Shown here: piece after piece, positions 17,629 through 25,529 of the stretch
How the letters are laid out: every line of letters starts with the position of its first letter
Position numbering within the stretch: the first letter of the stretch is position 1
Assembly: GCA_944382845.1 (NCBI GenBank)
Contig: CALWNN010000056.1
Coordinates: forward strand, 1 to 36,851
Reading direction: 5' to 3'
Source of the DNA: an uncultured Clostridia bacterium
GTDB taxonomy: Bacteria > Bacillota > Clostridia > Oscillospirales > Ruminococcaceae
DNA: 36,851 bases
Notes under the pieces: model-generated
Seen by the model: the letters and a program-made list of their open reading frames with translations, nothing else
Told to the model about the DNA's origin: nothing
The model's database searches: none
Program-made: the position numbers and the translations under genes

Positions 17629-18003
17629 TTATTTACCTGCGTCAAATGCGCCTGCATAATATTTCAAGTTAATTACCTTTGAGTTTTCTTCAGTAAGGAC
17701 TGCCACATCAAAGCGATATGTAAAATCCCCTTTAACAAATCTTTCGATATAACTTTCAGCAGTCTTTATAATATGCTGCTTTTTAACAAAATCAATTGCC
17801 TCTTCACCTGAAACAAGAGCGCCCGGCTTTCTTGTCTTAACTTCAACAAAAGCAATTATATCCTTTTTCATAGCAATTATATCAATTTCTCCGCCTCTTA
17901 TGGTGAAATTTTTTTTAACAATTTCATATCCGTGTCGAATGAGAAATCCGCATACATAATTTTCACCGAAATAACCTATTTCCTTTGGAGAACTCATCGT
18001 CAT
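17629..18003 (-). CDS. yraN: YraN/UPF0102 family nuclease-like protein
   Basis: YraN proteins have a restriction-endonuclease-like fold. Here the conserved GYFGENYVCGFLIRHGYEIVKKNF start, the G-G-E-I-D-I segment and the EVKTRK motif are present, about 124 residues in all. A longer reading is possible (15 more residues, start at 18048), but the ATG at 18003 shares a base with the rnhB stop (TAATG). It also has AAGGTG at the right distance, so I take the shorter form with translational coupling. The rnhB-yraN pairing is conserved in many bacteria. The biochemical role is not established. Confidence 0.9.
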   Translation of the reverse strand: MTMSSPKEIGYFGENYVCGFLIRHGYEIVKKNFTIRGGEIDIIAMKKDIIAFVEVKTRKPGALVSGEEAIDFVKKQHIIKTAESYIERFVKGDFTYRFDVAVLTEENSKVINLKYYAGAFDAGK

Positions 18004-18602
18004 TATTTCAGCACCTTTTTCAGAAAGCTTGGTCTGTGATATGGACAAATACCATACTTTTCAATCATCTCATAGTGAAGCTTTGTTCCGTATCCTTTAT
18101 GCTTTGCAAACTGATACTGAGGGAACTCCTCATCAATTTTTTTCATATATCTGTCTCTTGCTACTTTCGCAAGAATTGAAGCAGCAGCAATTGACTGAGA
18201 TGTAGCATCTCCCTTTATAACTGTAATTGCAGGGCATGAAATAAGCGGAGCTTTGTTTCCGTCAATAAGAGCAACCTGAGGTGTTATGTCAAGCCCCTCA
18301 ACTGCTCGTTTCATTGCAAGCATTGCAGCGTTTAATATATTAAGCTTTTCGATCTCTTCAACTGAAGCTGTTGCAATACAGTAAGCAGCCGACTTTTGGA
18401 TTATTTCATCATATAAAAGATCTCTTTTCTTTTCAGAAAGCTTTTTGCTGTCATTTATGCCCTCAATAATAGTATCCTTGTTAAAAATTACTGCGGCAGC
18501 ATAAACATCCCCTGCAAGAGGACCTCTTCCCGCTTCATCAACACCACAAAAAACATTGTATTCATTTCTCACAGCACAGTCATATTCATAAAGCTCATTC
18601 AT
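18003..18602 (-). CDS. rnhB: Ribonuclease HII
   Basis: RNase HII cleaves at ribonucleotides in DNA duplexes. The 199-residue product has the catalytic acidic pair in GVDEAGRGPLAGDVYAA near residues 20-36, the DGNK motif near residue 113 and a downstream KGDATSQSIAAASILAKVARD block. The start ATG lies three bases after the rbgA stop, so translation is coupled within the rbgA-rnhB-yraN run. Confidence 0.96.
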   Translation of the reverse strand: MNELYEYDCAVRNEYNVFCGVDEAGRGPLAGDVYAAAVIFNKDTIIEGINDSKKLSEKKRDLLYDEIIQKSAAYCIATASVEEIEKLNILNAAMLAMKRAVEGLDITPQVALIDGNKAPLISCPAITVIKGDATSQSIAAASILAKVARDRYMKKIDEEFPQYQFAKHKGYGTKLHYEMIEKYGICPYHRPSFLKKVLK

Positions 18603-18605
18603 ATA

Positions 18606-19502
18606 CTAATTCCCTTCAGGCTTTTCAAGAGAAAGTCTGCCTATCTTTCCGCTTCTGAATTCATCAAGAACAGCCGCCGCCGCTCTCTCAGTATTTATTT
18701 CTCCCCCTGAAGCAAGAAATCCACGTTTTTTTCCTATTCTTTCAAGAAGCTCATACCCTATCACACAGCCCATTGTAAATTCGTCGGTCTCAGGAAGATC
18801 GTCTGTAGAAATCCCATAACGATTTACAATAAGATCATTATAGTTTTCGTTTAAAAATTCAAGAAGACGACAAGCAAGGTACTCTGTGTCCATTATCTGG
18901 TCTTTAACAGCGCCTGTAAAAGCAAGTCTTTCCCCGACAATTTTATCCTCAAACTTCGGCCACAAAACACCAGGCATATCAAGAAGTTCAATTTCTCCTC
19001 CAAGGCTTACCCACTGTTTTCCGAGAGTAACCCCCGGTCTGTCCTCGACCTTAGCACGCTTTGAACCCGCAACTCTGTTAATAAACGAAGATTTACCAAC
19101 ATTAGGGATACCAACTATCATAATCCTTATTGGTCTGCCTGTCATTCCCTTGTTATTCCAGTTTTCTATTTTTTCAGCCATCATAGTTTTAAGCAAAGGA
19201 ATAAATCTATTTACATTTTTTCCGCTTCTGCAATCGGTAGCAAGCGCAGTCTTTCCTTGTTTTTTATAGAACTCTATCCACATAGATGTAATGTTATCAT
19301 CAGCGGCGTCACATTTATTAAGCAGTATAAGTCTTGGTTTTCCACCAACAAGATAATCCATTTCAGGATTACTGCTTGAATATGGTATTCTTGCGTCTCT
19401 TATTTCTACAACAGCGTCAACAAGCTTTAAATTTGACATCATAAGACGTCTTGTTTTTGCCATATGTCCGGGAAACCATTGAATATTTGCAATTTCGCTC
19501 AT
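18606..19502 (-). CDS. rbgA: Ribosome biogenesis GTPase RbgA (YlqF)
   Basis: RbgA is a circularly permuted GTPase needed for late 50S assembly in Firmicutes. The motif order is permuted as expected: NKCD (G4) comes before the P-loop GIPNVGKSS (G1), followed by DMPG (G3). The conserved IQWFPGHMAKT N-terminus fixes the start: the ATG giving MSEIANIQW has AGGAGGG six bases upstream, whereas a start ten codons earlier has none. The product is 298 residues. The order lepB-rbgA-rnhB is typical of Firmicutes, and one mRNA is likely. Confidence 0.95.
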   Translation of the reverse strand: MSEIANIQWFPGHMAKTRRLMMSNLKLVDAVVEIRDARIPYSSSNPEMDYLVGGKPRLILLNKCDAADDNITSMWIEFYKKQGKTALATDCRSGKNVNRFIPLLKTMMAEKIENWNNKGMTGRPIRIMIVGIPNVGKSSFINRVAGSKRAKVEDRPGVTLGKQWVSLGGEIELLDMPGVLWPKFEDKIVGERLAFTGAVKDQIMDTEYLACRLLEFLNENYNDLIVNRYGISTDDLPETDEFTMGCVIGYELLERIGKKRGFLASGGEINTERAAAAVLDEFRSGKIGRLSLEKPEGN

Positions 19503-19539
19503 AATCCCTCCTGAATGACTTTTTTGTATCACACTTTAT

Positions 19540-20124
19540 CTAAATAAATCCCAATTTACCATAGCTTGAAGAGATTCTGAAAAAAACTTTTCCAATCACT
19601 TCATCTTCGGGAATAAATCCTATTTCACGGCTGTCGGTTGAATGATTTCTGTTATCTCCCATAACAAATATGCAGTTGTCAGGCACTGTATATTCATAAC
19701 AGCCAGTAGACTCATTATAATATGTCCGGTCAAAACGTCCGATATCGGTCATGTATTCCTTTAAATAGTTTTCTTCTGCTCTTACGCCGTTTATTGAAAC
19801 AGAATGCTCGTTATAATCAATAACTACCGTATCACCCTCCAAAGCAATAACACGCTTAACAATAGGCTCATTCAAGACTTTGGAATCAATAACCACAATA
19901 TCTCCTTTTTCAGGCGTATACATAATGTGAGCAAGAAAAAGCTTGTCATTATTATAAAGTGTGGAATTCATGGAATTTCCGTCAACAACATATATTCTTG
20001 AAATATATGTAAAAAACAAAATTACAACAAAAACGGACATTATAATGACTTCTGCCCAGTCAAGTACATTGTCAAGTATTTTTTCTGTTAAAAGTCTGAA
20101 CGAGCTTTTATAATTGCTGTGCAA
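19540..20124 (-). CDS. lepB: Signal peptidase I, second of a tandem pair
   Basis: This membrane-anchored type I leader peptidase removes Sec signal peptides. The 194-residue product has one N-terminal membrane segment (about 25-45) followed by the nucleophile S51 in VDGNSM, the general-base K90 in IVKRVIALEGD, and the C-terminal GDNRNHSTDSREIG box. It lies 14 bases after a paralogous signal peptidase and 37 bases before rbgA. The two copies are clearly divergent, so the duplication is not recent. The YYNESTGCYEYTVPDN insert differs from its neighbour and may reflect different substrate preferences. Confidence 0.94.
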   Translation of the reverse strand: MHSNYKSSFRLLTEKILDNVLDWAEVIIMSVFVVILFFTYISRIYVVDGNSMNSTLYNNDKLFLAHIMYTPEKGDIVVIDSKVLNEPIVKRVIALEGDTVVIDYNEHSVSINGVRAEENYLKEYMTDIGRFDRTYYNESTGCYEYTVPDNCIFVMGDNRNHSTDSREIGFIPEDEVIGKVFFRISSSYGKLGFI

Positions 20125-20138
20125 GAGAAATTACCTCC

Positions 20139-20711
20139 TTAAAGGTAAAGCTTAAAAGGAAAAATTCTGAAAATCACTTTTCCGATAATATTGTCAACAG
20201 GAACAAATCCTACCGAAGCGCTTCTGCTGTCTGTGGAGTTATTTCTGTTATCACCAAGCACAAACACACAACCTTCCGGAACAGTTATATATCCATCCTC
20301 ATCTTTTTCGTAATATGTTTCATAATTTTCAACAAGAGTTGTTGCATCTTTTATATAATCCTCTTTTATCGGTCCTGTTCCGTCTATATATATAAATCCG
20401 GTTTCAAAGTCGATTTTCACTCTCTGACCCTCTGTAGCAATAACTCTTTTTACAAGAGTCTTTTCCATAAGGCTTGTTTTATTATTAAAAATAATGATGT
20501 CGCCGTTTTGAGGTTTATAAAAAAGATTTGAAACAATAAGCTTCTGGTTGTTATAAAGAGTCGGTTCCATTGAAGGGCCGTCAACAATAACAAGCTTGCA
20601 CACAAAGGTAAAAATAAGAAGTGCAATAAAACAGTACAAAACAAGAGTTTCTATCCAGTCAAGAGCCTCGTCTATGATATTAATTTTCTTATCGTTTTTT
20701 GACTCGTTCAT
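20139..20711 (-). CDS. lepB: Signal peptidase I, first of a tandem pair
   Basis: The 190-residue product has an N-terminal cytoplasmic stretch, one membrane segment (about 23-42), nucleophile S47 in VDGPSMEPT, base K88 in LVKRVIATEGQ and the GDNRNNSTDSRSA box. I chose the ATG giving MNESKNDKK because it follows CGGAGG. A longer in-frame reading would run 27 codons into the upstream repeat leader and lacks a ribosome site. This is the first gene of the probable lepB-lepB-rbgA-rnhB-yraN-thrC operon. Its leader is repeat copy 1, driven by a consensus promoter. Confidence 0.94.
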   Translation of the reverse strand: MNESKNDKKINIIDEALDWIETLVLYCFIALLIFTFVCKLVIVDGPSMEPTLYNNQKLIVSNLFYKPQNGDIIIFNNKTSLMEKTLVKRVIATEGQRVKIDFETGFIYIDGTGPIKEDYIKDATTLVENYETYYEKDEDGYITVPEGCVFVLGDNRNNSTDSRSASVGFVPVDNIIGKVIFRIFPFKLYL

Positions 20712-20742
20712 TTTCTGCCTCCGTATATATATCAAAAACTTA

Positions 20743-20973
20743 TTTAAATCGGAGTAAAGCCGATTAAGATTGCTTAAAATCAGTTGCAACAATTGTAATT
20801 CGTCATTGTTTAGAGTTTGCTACTCAGGTGGTTTCAAGTTGGGATTCCCGCCTAACGCCCTCAACTGTAATTTTGAACAGAACCCGACGACTTAGGGAAA
20901 AATCTGCCGATCAAGTGGCACGTTTGCAGAATACTCAGCAGGGGTACATCTGAGACATGGTTATATTATATCA
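20743..20973 (-). repeat. Modular leader repeat, copy 1 (diverged), upstream of lepB
   Basis: This copy shares only its ends with copies 2, 3 and 5: the ATCGG-GTAAAGC end next to the lepB ribosome site, and the AATACTC-AGCAGG...GTACATC...GGTTATA end next to the promoter. The interior differs and carries other short inverted repeats. It occupies almost the whole 346-base gap between rplS and lepB and would be transcribed as the lepB leader. Confidence 0.65.
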
Positions 20974-20993
20974 AATTTACAAAGAAAATTCAA
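20965..20993 (-). promoter_or_regulatory. Promoter reading into repeat copy 1 and lepB
   Basis: Minus strand TTGAAT, a 17-base spacer, TATAAT. The transcription start would fall at the edge of the repeat, which makes the repeat a roughly 245-base 5' leader. Confidence 0.7.
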
Positions 20994-21013
20994 GTAATTT
21001 TACTCGTATTATA

Positions 21014-21050
21014 TAAAAAATAAGGAACAAGCCTTGAAAAGCCTGTTCCC
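21014..21050 (-). terminator. Terminator after rplS
   Basis: Minus strand GGAACAGGC, an eight-base loop, GCTTGTTCC followed by TTATTTTTT. It makes rplS monocistronic. Confidence 0.85.
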
Positions 21051-21057
21051 TGAGCAA

Positions 21058-21402
21058 TTATCTGATTGCTTCTTTAACCTTTGCAGCCTTACCAACTCTG
21101 TCTCTGAGATAGTAGAGCTTAGCACGGCGAACACGTCCTGCACGTACAAGTTCAACCTTTTCAACAACAGGTGAATGTACAGGGAATACTCTTTCAATTC
21201 CGCAGCCGTGAGCAACACGTCTTACAGTAAATGTTTCGTTGATACCACCGTGCTTCTTAGCAATAACAGTACCCTCGAAAACCTGAATTCTTGACTTGTC
21301 GCCTTCTTTGATTCTTACGTGTACCTTAACGGTATCACCAATGTTGATCTCAGGAACTTCTTTTTTCATTCCTGACTCTGAAATAAGTTTTAAAGCGTCC
21401 AC
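21058..21402 (-). CDS. rplS: 50S ribosomal protein L19
   Basis: L19 lies at the 30S-50S interface. The 114 residues are full length, with the family hallmarks [20 protein letters not shown], the [10 protein letters not shown] strand and [16 protein letters not shown]. The C-terminus ends in the basic [20 protein letters not shown]. Translation begins at GTG, with CAGGAGG at good spacing; no ATG is available nearby. It has its own promoter, a structured leader of about 135 bases and a terminator. Confidence 0.97.
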   Translation of the reverse strand: MDALKLISESGMKKEVPEINIGDTVKVHVRIKEGDKSRIQVFEGTVIAKKHGGINETFTVRRVAHGCGIERVFPVHSPVVEKVELVRAGRVRRAKLYYLRDRVGKAAKVKEAIR

Positions 21403-21409
21403 TTTAAAT

Positions 21410-21540
21410 ACCTCCTGATTTTTCAGACATTCATACGCTTAAACATTCTCAAGCCAGAGGACTATCCATTTAATGTCAGCACTTTTTTGTGCAGTGGCAC
21501 TAACTCTCGTCGCAAAGTCCGACGGTAATTCAAATGCTTA
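21410..21540 (-). promoter_or_regulatory. Candidate L19 leader (autoregulatory mRNA structure)
   Basis: Between promoter and rplS the leader contains a CGTCG/CGACG stem and a GCAC/GTGC stem around an A-rich loop. Two near-identical segments, GTTTAAGCATTTGAAT and GTTTAAGCGTATGAAT, flank the structured part. Firmicutes rplS mRNAs are known to carry an L19-binding leader in this position; I cannot run a covariance model to confirm it. Confidence 0.45.
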
Positions 21541-21543
21541 AAC

Positions 21544-21572
21544 ATTATATCACATATCAGATACAATAGCAA
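21544..21572 (-). promoter_or_regulatory. Promoter of rplS
   Basis: Minus strand TTGCTA, a 17-base spacer, TATAAT, about 140 bases before the GTG start. It lies just past the end of the DUF2344 gene. Confidence 0.65.
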
Positions 21573-21579
21573 TATGGTT

Positions 21580-22299
21580 TTATATAAAATTTTCGCCGTT
21601 TCTGCAAAGAATTTTTGTTCGTTTTGCACTAATATAATTGATATCTATATTATATTTTTCCGAAAACGCATCCAGAAGAGGTGTATAATTAAGATTAAAG
21701 TCGTTGCCTGCGGAAGTAGCAAGCCTTATATTGATTTTTACACCTTCATTTGAAGCTTCAATTCCGAGAAGTTTTACGTATTCCCTGACATCAATTTCCC
21801 TGTGAGTTTCCCTACGGTTTTTCTTAGGCTTAAGTCTTTTCTTTATAATTATTTCGTCTGCGCTAACAAATTCAGAAAAGAATTTAAGAGTTTCTTCCGG
21901 AGGTCTGTCGGTTTTTATAATAATTTCATAATCGGACCTGTAAATATCAAGATGATCGCATACAGGTTCGCCTACAGTTTCAATTCTTATTCCCTCAGGC
22001 ATTACCATATTGAGCCTTGATTTTATTTCTTCATTTTCAAGCTTTTCAAGAAGTGCTACGTCCATAGGTTCAATTTCGCTTTCAACCCCAAGAGAAAGTG
22101 CAAGAGGAAACATGATATACGGATGAGGATTAAAGCCCTGAGTGTACCATATAGGCAATCCTGCTCTTTTAAATGTTCTCTGCATAGCCCTCATTAGGTC
22201 AAGATGAGAGATAAACTTTGCTCTTCCCTTTTTGGAAAAAGTCATTCTATACATATATCTTGTAAGGTTAAGCCCCTGATTTTTTGGCACGTCAGCCAC
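21580..22299 (-). CDS. DUF2344 / TIGR03936-type radical SAM-linked protein
   Basis: The product of about 239 residues contains the YRMTFSKKGRAKFISHLDLMRAMQRTFKRAGLP and QGFNPHP segments that define this family. It is found next to or fused with the TIGR03960 radical SAM protein; the function is not known. I place the start at a GTG that overlaps the upstream gene by eight bases and has GGAGGTG six bases before it. An ATG 33 bases further upstream lies inside the coding sequence of the neighbour and lacks such a site. The overlap suggests coupled translation of two halves of one functional unit. Confidence 0.88.
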   Translation of the reverse strand: MADVPKNQGLNLTRYMYRMTFSKKGRAKFISHLDLMRAMQRTFKRAGLPIWYTQGFNPHPYIMFPLALSLGVESEIEPMDVALLEKLENEEIKSRLNMVMPEGIRIETVGEPVCDHLDIYRSDYEIIIKTDRPPEETLKFFSEFVSADEIIIKKRLKPKKNRRETHREIDVREYVKLLGIEASNEGVKINIRLATSAGNDFNLNYTPLLDAFSEKYNIDINYISAKRTKILCRNGENFI

Positions 22300-24148
22300 A
22301 GTAAACACCTCCGCAGTCTTTTGGAATTCCACATCCTGAGCAACCCTCTTTACAGTTTCTTGTCGTCATTGCTTCGTGCGCCTTTTTATTTTCCCTTACA
22401 AAGAAAGATTTTGAAACAAGATAATCAAGATGATCCCAAGGAAGAATTTCATCATAGCTTCTGAATCTGTTTGCATAAAATTCCGGGTCGATCCCACACT
22501 CATCAAAAGCTTCCTGCCATTTCGGAAAATCAAAATACTCGTCCCAGCTATCAAGCACACAACCCTTTTCCCATGCTCTTAACACAACCTGTCCAACTCT
22601 TCTGTCTCCTCTTGCAAGCACAGCCTCAAGGACGCTTACATCCTGGTTATGATAGCTGAGTTTTATTTTTCTTGAGCTAAGGCTTTCAAGAAGATGCTTT
22701 TGCTTTGCGGAAATTTCTTCTCTTGTTGCTTGAGGTTCAAACTCAAACGGTGTAAAAGGTTTAGGAACAAATGTAGCAGTTGAAATAGATATCTGAATAT
22801 TATTTCCGTTTCTTTTTGACTTGTCTATTGAATAGTAGAGGTCGATTATCTTTTTTCCCAGTTCGGCTATCCCCTCGATATCCTCCATTGTTTCAGTGGG
22901 AAGTCCAAGCATAAAATATAATTTAACCTGAGAATAACCGCCTAAAAACGCAAGCTTACAGGTTTCCATTATTTCTTCTTCCGAGACATTTTTATTGATA
23001 ACATCCCGAAGTCTTTGTGTTCCGGCTTCCGGAGCAAAGGTAAGTCCGCTTTTTCTTATGCGTTGTATCTTTTCAAGAAGCTTTTCACTGAAGTTGTCAA
23101 TTCTGAGAGACGGCAAAGACAGGCTTATATTTTCCTTATCGGTATAGTCAACAAGGTTTTCAAGAAGCATTTCAATTTCTCTGTAGTCGCTTGTGGAAAG
23201 AGAAGAAAGAGAAACCTCTTCATATCCTGTCTGTTCGCAAAGGTATTTTGTCTGACGGGAAATCGTATCTACTTCTTTTTCTCTGAACGGACGGTAGATA
23301 AAACCTGCCTGACAAAACCTGCAACCGCGTATACAGCCTCTCAGAACTTCTACGACTGCTCTGTCGTGAACAATTGAAGTAAAAGGAACAACAAAACTGT
23401 CAGGATAATAGACCTTGTCAAAATCCTTGATAATACGCTTTGTAATTTTTTCAGGAGCTTCCGGTATATTTGGAGTCACAGCTTTTATGGTTCCGTCATC
23501 ATTATAGGAAACATCATAAAATGCGGGAACGTATATCCCTTTTATTTTTGCAGCTTGTCTGAGAAATTCATATTTTTCGGGTCTTTTATCCCTTGCAGGC
23601 TTCATTTTTTCATACAGGGACATCAGTTCAAGATTTACTTCTTCGCCCTCTCCCAAAATAAACAAATCAATAAAATCAGCAAGAGGTTCGGGGTTACAGG
23701 CGCACGGTCCTCCCGCCACAACAACAGGCATATCGTCTGTTCTGTCCTTAGCAAGTACAGGAAGTCCTGCAAGATCAAGCATATTTAGTACGTTAGTATA
23801 TGAAAGCTCATACTGTAAAGTAAAGCCTATAAAATCAAAATCCTTTATAGGGTCAAGGCTTTCAAGTCCGTAAAGTGGGATATTGTTTTCCTGCATTACA
23901 TTTTCAAAATCCTTTTCGGGAGCAAAAACTCTTTCACACCAATAATTTTCCACATTATTTTTCAGACCGTAAAGAATTTTCATGCCAAGGTGTGACATCC
24001 CAACATCGTATGTATCAGGAAAACAAAACGCAAAACGCACATCAACCTTATTCTTGTCCTTGACAACACTTCCTACTTCGCCGCCTATATATCTTGCAGG
24101 TTTCTGGACATTCAGCAATAGCTGCTCGATTTTTTCCTTAAGCTCCAA
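22292..24148 (-). CDS. TIGR03960 family B12-binding-like radical SAM protein
   Basis: The 618-residue protein has an N-terminal cobalamin-binding-like (Rossmann) region and a radical SAM core with the cluster motif CIRGCRFC (C272, C276, C279). A Cys-rich C-terminus follows (CKEGCSGCGIPKDCGG). This architecture is the TIGR03960 family, usually paired with DUF2344. A role in RNA or small-molecule modification has been suggested by annotation only. Translation starts at TTG with GGAGG about nine bases upstream. It is the first gene of a two-gene unit. Confidence 0.93.
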   Translation of the reverse strand: MELKEKIEQLLLNVQKPARYIGGEVGSVVKDKNKVDVRFAFCFPDTYDVGMSHLGMKILYGLKNNVENYWCERVFAPEKDFENVMQENNIPLYGLESLDPIKDFDFIGFTLQYELSYTNVLNMLDLAGLPVLAKDRTDDMPVVVAGGPCACNPEPLADFIDLFILGEGEEVNLELMSLYEKMKPARDKRPEKYEFLRQAAKIKGIYVPAFYDVSYNDDGTIKAVTPNIPEAPEKITKRIIKDFDKVYYPDSFVVPFTSIVHDRAVVEVLRGCIRGCRFCQAGFIYRPFREKEVDTISRQTKYLCEQTGYEEVSLSSLSTSDYREIEMLLENLVDYTDKENISLSLPSLRIDNFSEKLLEKIQRIRKSGLTFAPEAGTQRLRDVINKNVSEEEIMETCKLAFLGGYSQVKLYFMLGLPTETMEDIEGIAELGKKIIDLYYSIDKSKRNGNNIQISISTATFVPKPFTPFEFEPQATREEISAKQKHLLESLSSRKIKLSYHNQDVSVLEAVLARGDRRVGQVVLRAWEKGCVLDSWDEYFDFPKWQEAFDECGIDPEFYANRFRSYDEILPWDHLDYLVSKSFFVRENKKAHEAMTTRNCKEGCSGCGIPKDCGGVYCG

Positions 24149-24205
24149 AATCTTATCCTCCGTTTAATAGAATTTAAACTATTATAACACAAGTAAGCTT
24201 GAATT

Positions 24206-24772
24206 TCAACACAAAAACTCGCAAATTACTATATACACAATAGTTACGCAAAGAGATAGGTTCAGCCCGGAAAACATCATAACAAGAACACATAGACAAA
24301 TAATAAAAAGACTCAGGATTTTTCTTATTTCCTCAACTGTATTTTCTGAGACTCGTGACCTTACCAATACGGTTTTTATTATTTGTCCTCCGTCAAAGTA
24401 TCTGAACGGAAGAAGATTAAAAATTCCAAGTGCAAAGCTTATTGCAAAAAATGTTTTATAGCCGGCATAATAAGCAATTAATCCTGTTAAGAAATTAGCA
24501 ATACAGCCTGCGCTAAAGACAATTATATCTTTCTTGACAGACAAAAGCTTTACATTCGGAACAAGCTTTATGCCTCCTCCGTAAAAAATTATCTTAACGG
24601 GAGGAGTTTTAAATATTATCATAACAAGAATATGACCTGCTTCATGTATCAAACAGCATAAAACAGGCAGAAGTACAGTTAAATTCTCCTCAAAGCAGAA
24701 CATTACTCCGAAAAGGGCAAAAAAACTGAAAGAAAAGCCAAAGGCAACTCCCATGATATTAAATGATATCAT
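24206..24772 (-). CDS. M50 family (site-2/SpoIVFB-like) intramembrane metalloprotease
   Basis: The product of about 188 residues is almost entirely hydrophobic. It carries the zinc motif HEAGH (H43, E44, H47) in the second hydrophobic segment and a downstream NLLPFRYFDGGQI motif, matching the NPDG-type third ligand of site-2 proteases. Length and content resemble SpoIVFB, which processes pro-sigma-K in sporulation. The ATG at 24772 overlaps the stop of the preceding 67-codon gene (ATGA) and has no strong ribosome site, so coupled translation is likely. A longer reading starting at 24817 is less plausible. No CBS domain is present. The nearby SpoVM-like gene supports, but does not prove, a sporulation role. 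Confidence 0.85.
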   Translation of the reverse strand: MISFNIMGVAFGFSFSFFALFGVMFCFEENLTVLLPVLCCLIHEAGHILVMIIFKTPPVKIIFYGGGIKLVPNVKLLSVKKDIIVFSAGCIANFLTGLIAYYAGYKTFFAISFALGIFNLLPFRYFDGGQIIKTVLVRSRVSENTVEEIRKILSLFIICLCVLVMMFSGLNLSLCVTIVYIVICEFLC

Positions 24773-24972
24773 ATCAGACTTTTGAAAAACAAAACAAATC
24801 TGTCGATTATATCGCACATTCTGTTGTTGTCAAATATTGAAAAAATAAGGTTTTCCGCATATTTTAAAAATGCTATAAGCGAGTAAATTGCTCCGGCGAT
24901 AATTGAATTAAGAAAAATAAATTCAAGGCTTGTAATATCTTTTTTATTATAAGTAGAAACATAGCAACTCAT
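24769..24972 (-). CDS. Small membrane protein of unknown function, upstream of M50 protease
   Basis: This 67-residue ORF has a very good TTGGAGGTG site before the ATG, one hydrophobic segment (about residues 17-34, FIFLNSIIAGAIYSLIAF) and a second weakly hydrophobic C-terminal stretch. I do not recognise it. Its stop overlaps the protease start, so the two proteins are made together, and it may be a partner or inhibitor of the protease as BofA and SpoIVFA are for SpoIVFB. That comparison rests on position and size, not on sequence similarity. Confidence 0.7.
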   Translation of the reverse strand: MSCYVSTYNKKDITSLEFIFLNSIIAGAIYSLIAFLKYAENLIFSIFDNNRMCDIIDRFVLFFKSLI

Positions 24973-25027
24973 AACGGCACCTCCAAAAAAGTTACTAAAT
25001 ATTATGAAGGCTCAGATATTTTTAGTA

Positions 25028-25063
25028 CAAAAAATCCGCAAAGGCAAAAACCTCTGCGGATTT
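25028..25063 (-). terminator. Terminator after the SpoVM-like gene
   Basis: Minus strand AAATCCGCAGAGG, a seven-base loop, CCTTTGCGGATTT with a run of six T at its end. It lies four bases past the stop codon of the 27-codon gene. Confidence 0.85.
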
Positions 25064-25067
25064 AATT

Positions 25068-25151
25068 CTATTCCTCTGTTTTCTTTATCTTAAATATCAG
25101 TCTTAATATTCCCGATAAAAATTTAGGACTCTTTACAACTACAATTTTCAT
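25068..25151 (-). CDS. spoVM: SpoVM-like sporulation peptide, 27 aa
   Basis: The peptide (M-K-I-V-V-V-K-S-P-K-F-L-S-G-I-L-R-L-I-F and a KIKKTEE tail) aligns end to end with B. subtilis SpoVM (26 aa). SpoVM is the amphipathic helix that marks the convex forespore membrane and anchors SpoIVA for coat assembly. Shared features are MK at the start, the PKFL.GI.R core with the helix-starting Pro at residue 9, a hydrophobic face, and a charged tail. An ACGGAGGA site precedes the ATG, and a terminator follows directly, so this is a complete monocistronic gene. Its leader is repeat copy 2. Too short for most gene finders; I identified it from the motif and context. Confidence 0.85.
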   Translation of the reverse strand: MKIVVVKSPKFLSGILRLIFKIKKTEE

Positions 25152-25178
25152 ACTAAATTCCTCCGTATTCTTATGTAG

Positions 25179-25452
25179 ATTTAAATCGGAGCAAAGCGTT
25201 GATAAGGATGTCTGCTTTTCAACAGACAGGCTTGATCACGTTGCGACGATTGCAATCTGTCGCTGACTGCAGCAAGCTGCAGATAGGAGCTTTGCTCCTC
25301 AGTTTTTCAGTGGGGGATTAAAACCCCACTGAAAAACTGAATGGAACCCTGCCTTCAATAGGAGGCGAATCATCCCATAGGAGGCGTACCCGCATAATAT
25401 GAGGCAGACCTGCCGAATACTCGGCAGGAGGACATCGGCGACTTATAATACA
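25179..25452 (-). repeat. Modular leader repeat, copy 2, upstream of spoVM
   Basis: A full-length copy of about 270 bases, very similar to copy 3. Read on the minus strand it contains, in order: a conserved GTCGCCGATGT segment; a CCTGCCGA/TCGGCAGG hairpin; further GCCTCC-type units; and a perfect 16-bp stem (CAGTTTTTCAGTGGGG with its complement). After these come GGAGC/GCTCC and CTGCAGC/GCTGCAG hairpins, a conserved CGTCGCAACGTGAT block, a GTCTG/CAGAC hairpin with a GAAA-containing loop, and the GCTTTGCTCCGATTTAAA end. The end lies 13 bases before the spoVM ribosome site. It accounts for most of the 378-base gap. No strong promoter is visible at its upstream edge, only weak TTCAAT/TATAAG hexamers. 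Confidence 0.85.
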
Positions 25453-25529
25453 TATTATTCATTAATTGAAAATTGGTTCTTATTTTTATGGAAATTTAAT
25501 TCTGAATATGATGTAATAAAACTATAAAA

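Noticed and set aside
18003-18048. Longer N-terminus for yraN
   Set aside because: It would overlap rnhB by 46 bases; the TAATG junction with AAGGTG upstream is the better start.
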